From Litorimonas sp947503715 (GTDB taxonomy: Bacteria > Pseudomonadota > Alphaproteobacteria > Caulobacterales > Maricaulaceae), in the NCBI RefSeq assembly GCF_050271975.1, contig NZ_CP189850.1, positions 1,364,001 to 1,428,000 on the forward strand: a stretch of DNA of 64,000 nucleotides. Direction: 5' to 3'. Positions 61,924 to 64,000 of the stretch are shown here, piece by piece. How positions within the stretch are numbered: position 1 is the first letter of the stretch; each line of letters starts with the position of its first letter. Below the pieces are notes generated by a model. The model was not told the DNA's origin and did no database searches. It saw only the letters and a program-made list of their open reading frames with translations. A program made the position numbers and the translations under genes.

Positions 61924-62046
61924 GTGGTTTGTGGTTTCGGGAATTATTATAGTCGCGAAAGCGAGGATATAGTTCCCCTTAAACGCGGATTGTCACATCT
62001 CCGCTCAAACATGGCACTCCACCCTCACACCCCCTATATCCACCTC

Positions 62047-62472
62047 ATGTTCTCGGACCTCTACAATACCGACATCCTCTCGCTCTCGGCGACCTTGGAA
62101 AATGCGGCCCTTCCCAACCCTGATGGGACAGCGCGGAAGGTGTCAAAACTTTGCGGGTCATGGTTGGAAATTGATTTAAATGTCGAAGACGGCGTGGTGT
62201 CCGACTGCGCCCTGCGCGTACAAGCCTGCGCTTTGGGACAGGCGAGTGCGGCAATCTTGAAAGAGTCAATTATTGGGTCCACGCTCGCGGAGCTAAAAAC
62301 CGCGCGTGACGGTTTGCAGGCTCTGTTGAAAGCGGGTGGAGAGCCTCCGACGGGACAGTTTGCGAAACTCGCATTGCTTTCCGGCGTCGCCGCATATCCT
62401 GCCCGCCATACATCAACTTTATTGGCGTTTGAGGCCGCGGTCGCAGCGTTTGAAGCAGCGCTGGACAGTTAA
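62047..62472 (+). CDS. IscU/NifU-like iron-sulfur cluster assembly scaffold
   Basis: This 141-aa protein of the NifU N-terminal fold has the family start (MFSDLYNTDILSLSATLEN) and the cysteine regions KLCGSWLEIDL near residue 38 and ALRVQACALGQASAAIL near 60-75. These mark Fe-S scaffold proteins, although the third Cys of IscU is not evident. The start at 62047 fits the family; an ATG at 62011 would add 12 unrelated residues. It lies upstream of a zinc-ribbon membrane protein, yidD and thrS, an order often seen in Alphaproteobacteria. It may be a variant scaffold rather than the main IscU. Confidence 0.8.
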   Translation: MFSDLYNTDILSLSATLENAALPNPDGTARKVSKLCGSWLEIDLNVEDGVVSDCALRVQACALGQASAAILKESIIGSTLAELKTARDGLQALLKAGGEPPTGQFAKLALLSGVAAYPARHTSTLLAFEAAVAAFEAALDS

Positions 62473-62516
62473 GTCCTCTTCGCTCTACGCTCTCTCCTAT
62501 CAAGAGGGGAAATCTC

Positions 62517-63593
62517 ATGGCCAAATCGACACGCCGTCCGCAACAGCTTTATTCCATCGTGATGTGGATCCTATCGGTGATTTTCGCCGGGTTCCTGATT
62601 GGTCTGGGTGGACTGGTTATCAAAGATCTGCCGCGCATGGACCGGACGATCATGGTCGAAGACTTTATCGACGCGGATAAGTTACAGGCCCTGCGCGGGG
62701 AAGAGCGCCAGTTGGAAAACCAACTTACGCCGCTGCGCCGCGCGTCTGAGGACGCTTTTGAGGCCCAAACCTCTGCGCGTGCGGATTACCGGTCGGCCAA
62801 ATCTAATTTCGACAATTGGATTTCGACGCGGACCGCCACCGAGAGCGCGGCGACCAATCCCGAAGTCCTGCGACGCACCCGGGAATTGGAAACGCTCGCC
62901 GCCCGCAGTCGAACGTCTGAGCGACTTGTTGCCGACGCGCAAACGGCCTTGCGGGAACGGGAGCGGGAGGTCGCCGATATTCGGTCTGATATACAAACGT
63001 TGCGAAGTGAGGCGCAGCCGCAATATCGCAGCGCAATCCGATCGCGTGATTTGCGGGTTTTCGGCTTCCGGCTGATGCTAACCCTGCCACTACTCCTCGC
63101 AGCGGCATGGATGATTGCGAAGAAACGCGGCAGTGCCTATTGGCCGCTATATCGGGGATTTGTACTCTTTTCCCTGTTCGCGTTTTTCGTCGAACTTGTG
63201 CCTTATCTGCCGTCCTATGGCGGCTATGTCCGTTATACAGTCGGGATCATTGCCGTGGCTGTCGCGGGTTATTTCCTGATTAAGCAGATGCGAAAATATC
63301 TGGCGCGAAAACAATTGGAGGAGGCACGATCAGAGGCCGAGCGGCGTAAGTCGATTGATTATGAAACGGCGTTGAAAAAGATCGCGGCCAAGACTTGCCC
63401 CGGCTGTGATCGGTCCATCGTCACACGGGACGGCGTGAATACGGATTATTGCGTCCATTGCGGTATTCATTTGCAGCGCCAATGCCCGAGCTGCGATACG
63501 CGAAATGTGACTTTCTACCGTTACTGCCTTTGTTGCGGGACGGAGAATGAGGAACTGGTGAAACCGAATGCGGTACCACCTACACCTGCATGA
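62517..63593 (+). CDS. Coiled-coil membrane protein with C-terminal zinc ribbons, unknown function
   Basis: This 358-aa protein has a first membrane helix (MWILSVIFAGFLIGLGGLVI, residues 16-35) and a long predicted coiled coil (residues 48-165, Arg/Glu-rich with repeated REREREVADIRSD-like heptads). Three more membrane segments follow at about residues 181-265. A cytosolic tail holds at least three CxxC pairs (CPGC, CVHC, CPSC, CLCC near residues 297-340), a double zinc ribbon. I recognise no family. The coil probably faces the periplasm and the ribbons the cytosol. It overlaps the yidD start by four bases and follows the IscU-like gene by about 45 bp, so it may be co-transcribed with both. 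Confidence 0.7.
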   Translation: MAKSTRRPQQLYSIVMWILSVIFAGFLIGLGGLVIKDLPRMDRTIMVEDFIDADKLQALRGEERQLENQLTPLRRASEDAFEAQTSARADYRSAKSNFDNWISTRTATESAATNPEVLRRTRELETLAARSRTSERLVADAQTALREREREVADIRSDIQTLRSEAQPQYRSAIRSRDLRVFGFRLMLTLPLLLAAAWMIAKKRGSAYWPLYRGFVLFSLFAFFVELVPYLPSYGGYVRYTVGIIAVAVAGYFLIKQMRKYLARKQLEEARSEAERRKSIDYETALKKIAAKTCPGCDRSIVTRDGVNTDYCVHCGIHLQRQCPSCDTRNVTFYRYCLCCGTENEELVKPNAVPPTPA

Positions 63594-63895
63594 TCGGTAA
63601 AGTCCTCAGCTTGCCCATGCTCGCGCTCTTGGCGCTGTATAAATGGCTCATCTCGCCGACCTTACAGTTTTTCGGTGTGAGATGTCGGCACTACCCCAGT
63701 TGTTCGACCTATTCCGTCGAGGCCATCCAGAAACACGGGCCGTGGCAGGGCGGGTGGCTGACACTCGCGCGACTGCAACGATGCCATCCTTGGGGAACCT
63801 CTGGGGTTGATAATGTCCCCGAAGAGATTACGACACCTCCCATATGGGCACCCTGGCGCGTAGGGCTGTGGGGCCGCACGAATTCTGACGAGTAG
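63590..63895 (+). CDS. yidD: YidD membrane protein insertion efficiency factor
   Basis: This small protein (101 aa) is thought to aid YidC-dependent insertion of membrane proteins. The hallmark is CRHYPSCSTYSVEAIQKHG near residue 32, with an amphipathic N-terminal helix (LALYKWLISPTL) and RLQRCHPWG. The C-terminal tail is somewhat longer than in E. coli (85 aa). It overlaps the upstream gene by four bases and is followed three bases later by thrS. Confidence 0.94.
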   Translation: MIGKVLSLPMLALLALYKWLISPTLQFFGVRCRHYPSCSTYSVEAIQKHGPWQGGWLTLARLQRCHPWGTSGVDNVPEEITTPPIWAPWRVGLWGRTNSDE

Positions 63896-63898
63896 ATC

Positions 63899-64000
63899 AT
63901 GATTACATTGAAATTTCCCGATGGTGCCGAACGCGACTACGCTCCCGGTACGACGGCCATGGAGGTGGCGAAATCCATTTCCAAAGGTCTGGCGAAACAG
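63899..64000 (+). CDS. thrS: Threonyl-tRNA synthetase, 5' part
   Basis: The frame runs off the window edge after 34 codons. The visible part (MITLKFPDGAERDYAPG, then TTAMEVAKSISKGLAKQ) is the TGS domain that opens ThrRS. Position directly after yidD supports the call. Nothing can be said about the rest of the protein from this window. Confidence 0.85.
   Translation, partial: MITLKFPDGAERDYAPGTTAMEVAKSISKGLAKQ

Larger units (their letters stand above)
61653..62046. other. Intergenic stretch with a pair of palindromic repeats
   Basis: Apart from the two repeats listed separately at 61809-61846 and 61883-61923 nothing was recognised here. An open frame runs through from 61903 into the IscU-like gene, but that upstream part has no family resemblance. 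Confidence 0.5.

Noticed and set aside
61903..62046. Upstream extension of the IscU-like frame
   Set aside because: The first 48 residues have no family resemblance and overlap a palindromic repeat; the conserved protein starts at 62047.
1..64000. CRISPR arrays and insertion sequences
   Set aside because: No regularly spaced direct repeats, cas genes or transposase genes were seen.

Overview
The window reads as chromosome from a marine alphaproteobacterium, most likely of the Hyphomonadaceae/Maricaulales group. This is inferred from gene content: DUF1491, DUF2161, long-form HPF next to ptsN, ppk followed by ppx, a PleC/DivJ-like kinase, iscU-like–yidD–thrS, and a TRAP/uronate locus. No 16S rRNA is present to confirm it.

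Bases 177-14824 form an integrated mobile element in the 3' end of a tRNA-Thr(UGU) gene. It has a 20-bp direct repeat at both ends, paired integrase arm-type repeats just inside each end, a tyrosine integrase beside the tRNA, a VirD2-type relaxase with a hairpin-rich oriT-like region, two small genes of unknown function, and a two-gene operon (1050 aa + 1973 aa helicase/DUF1998) that I assign to the Druantia type III anti-phage system (druH-druE). The first 72 bases hold the 5' end of a second, related integrase with an in-frame stop. The left flank is therefore probably another element integrated in tandem at the same site, not native chromosome.

Bases 15026-40000 are mostly housekeeping genes: metG, two DUF805 proteins, hpf, ptsN, ppk-ppx, an HNH protein, sufE, a histidine kinase, a BcsB-like protein, a MATE-containing operon, panD, an acyl-CoA carboxylase beta subunit and a sterol-desaturase-like protein. 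glpD and glpK diverge from a region with a GlpR-type operator, and a CAU-anticodon tRNA follows glpK.

Bases 43100-51480 look like a locus for taking up and breaking down unsaturated uronates. It has a DctPQM TRAP transporter, a KduD/DhuD dehydrogenase, an RpiB-fold (DhuI-like) isomerase, a LacI regulator, an FAH-type hydratase and a secreted beta-helix protein. Three copies of the operator core TGACACCGGT lie in exactly the intergenic regions that would make this one regulon.

Bases 51660-64000 carry ribA, an ABC-F ATPase, a fasciclin protein, a rhodanese lipoprotein, two tandem MscS channels, an acyltransferase, uvrB, an intergenic array of at least eight tandem hairpins, an IscU-like scaffold, an unknown zinc-ribbon membrane protein, yidD and the start of thrS. 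Many genes needed a start correction, and ppx and the DUF2161 gene appear to lack an ATG/GTG/TTG start.
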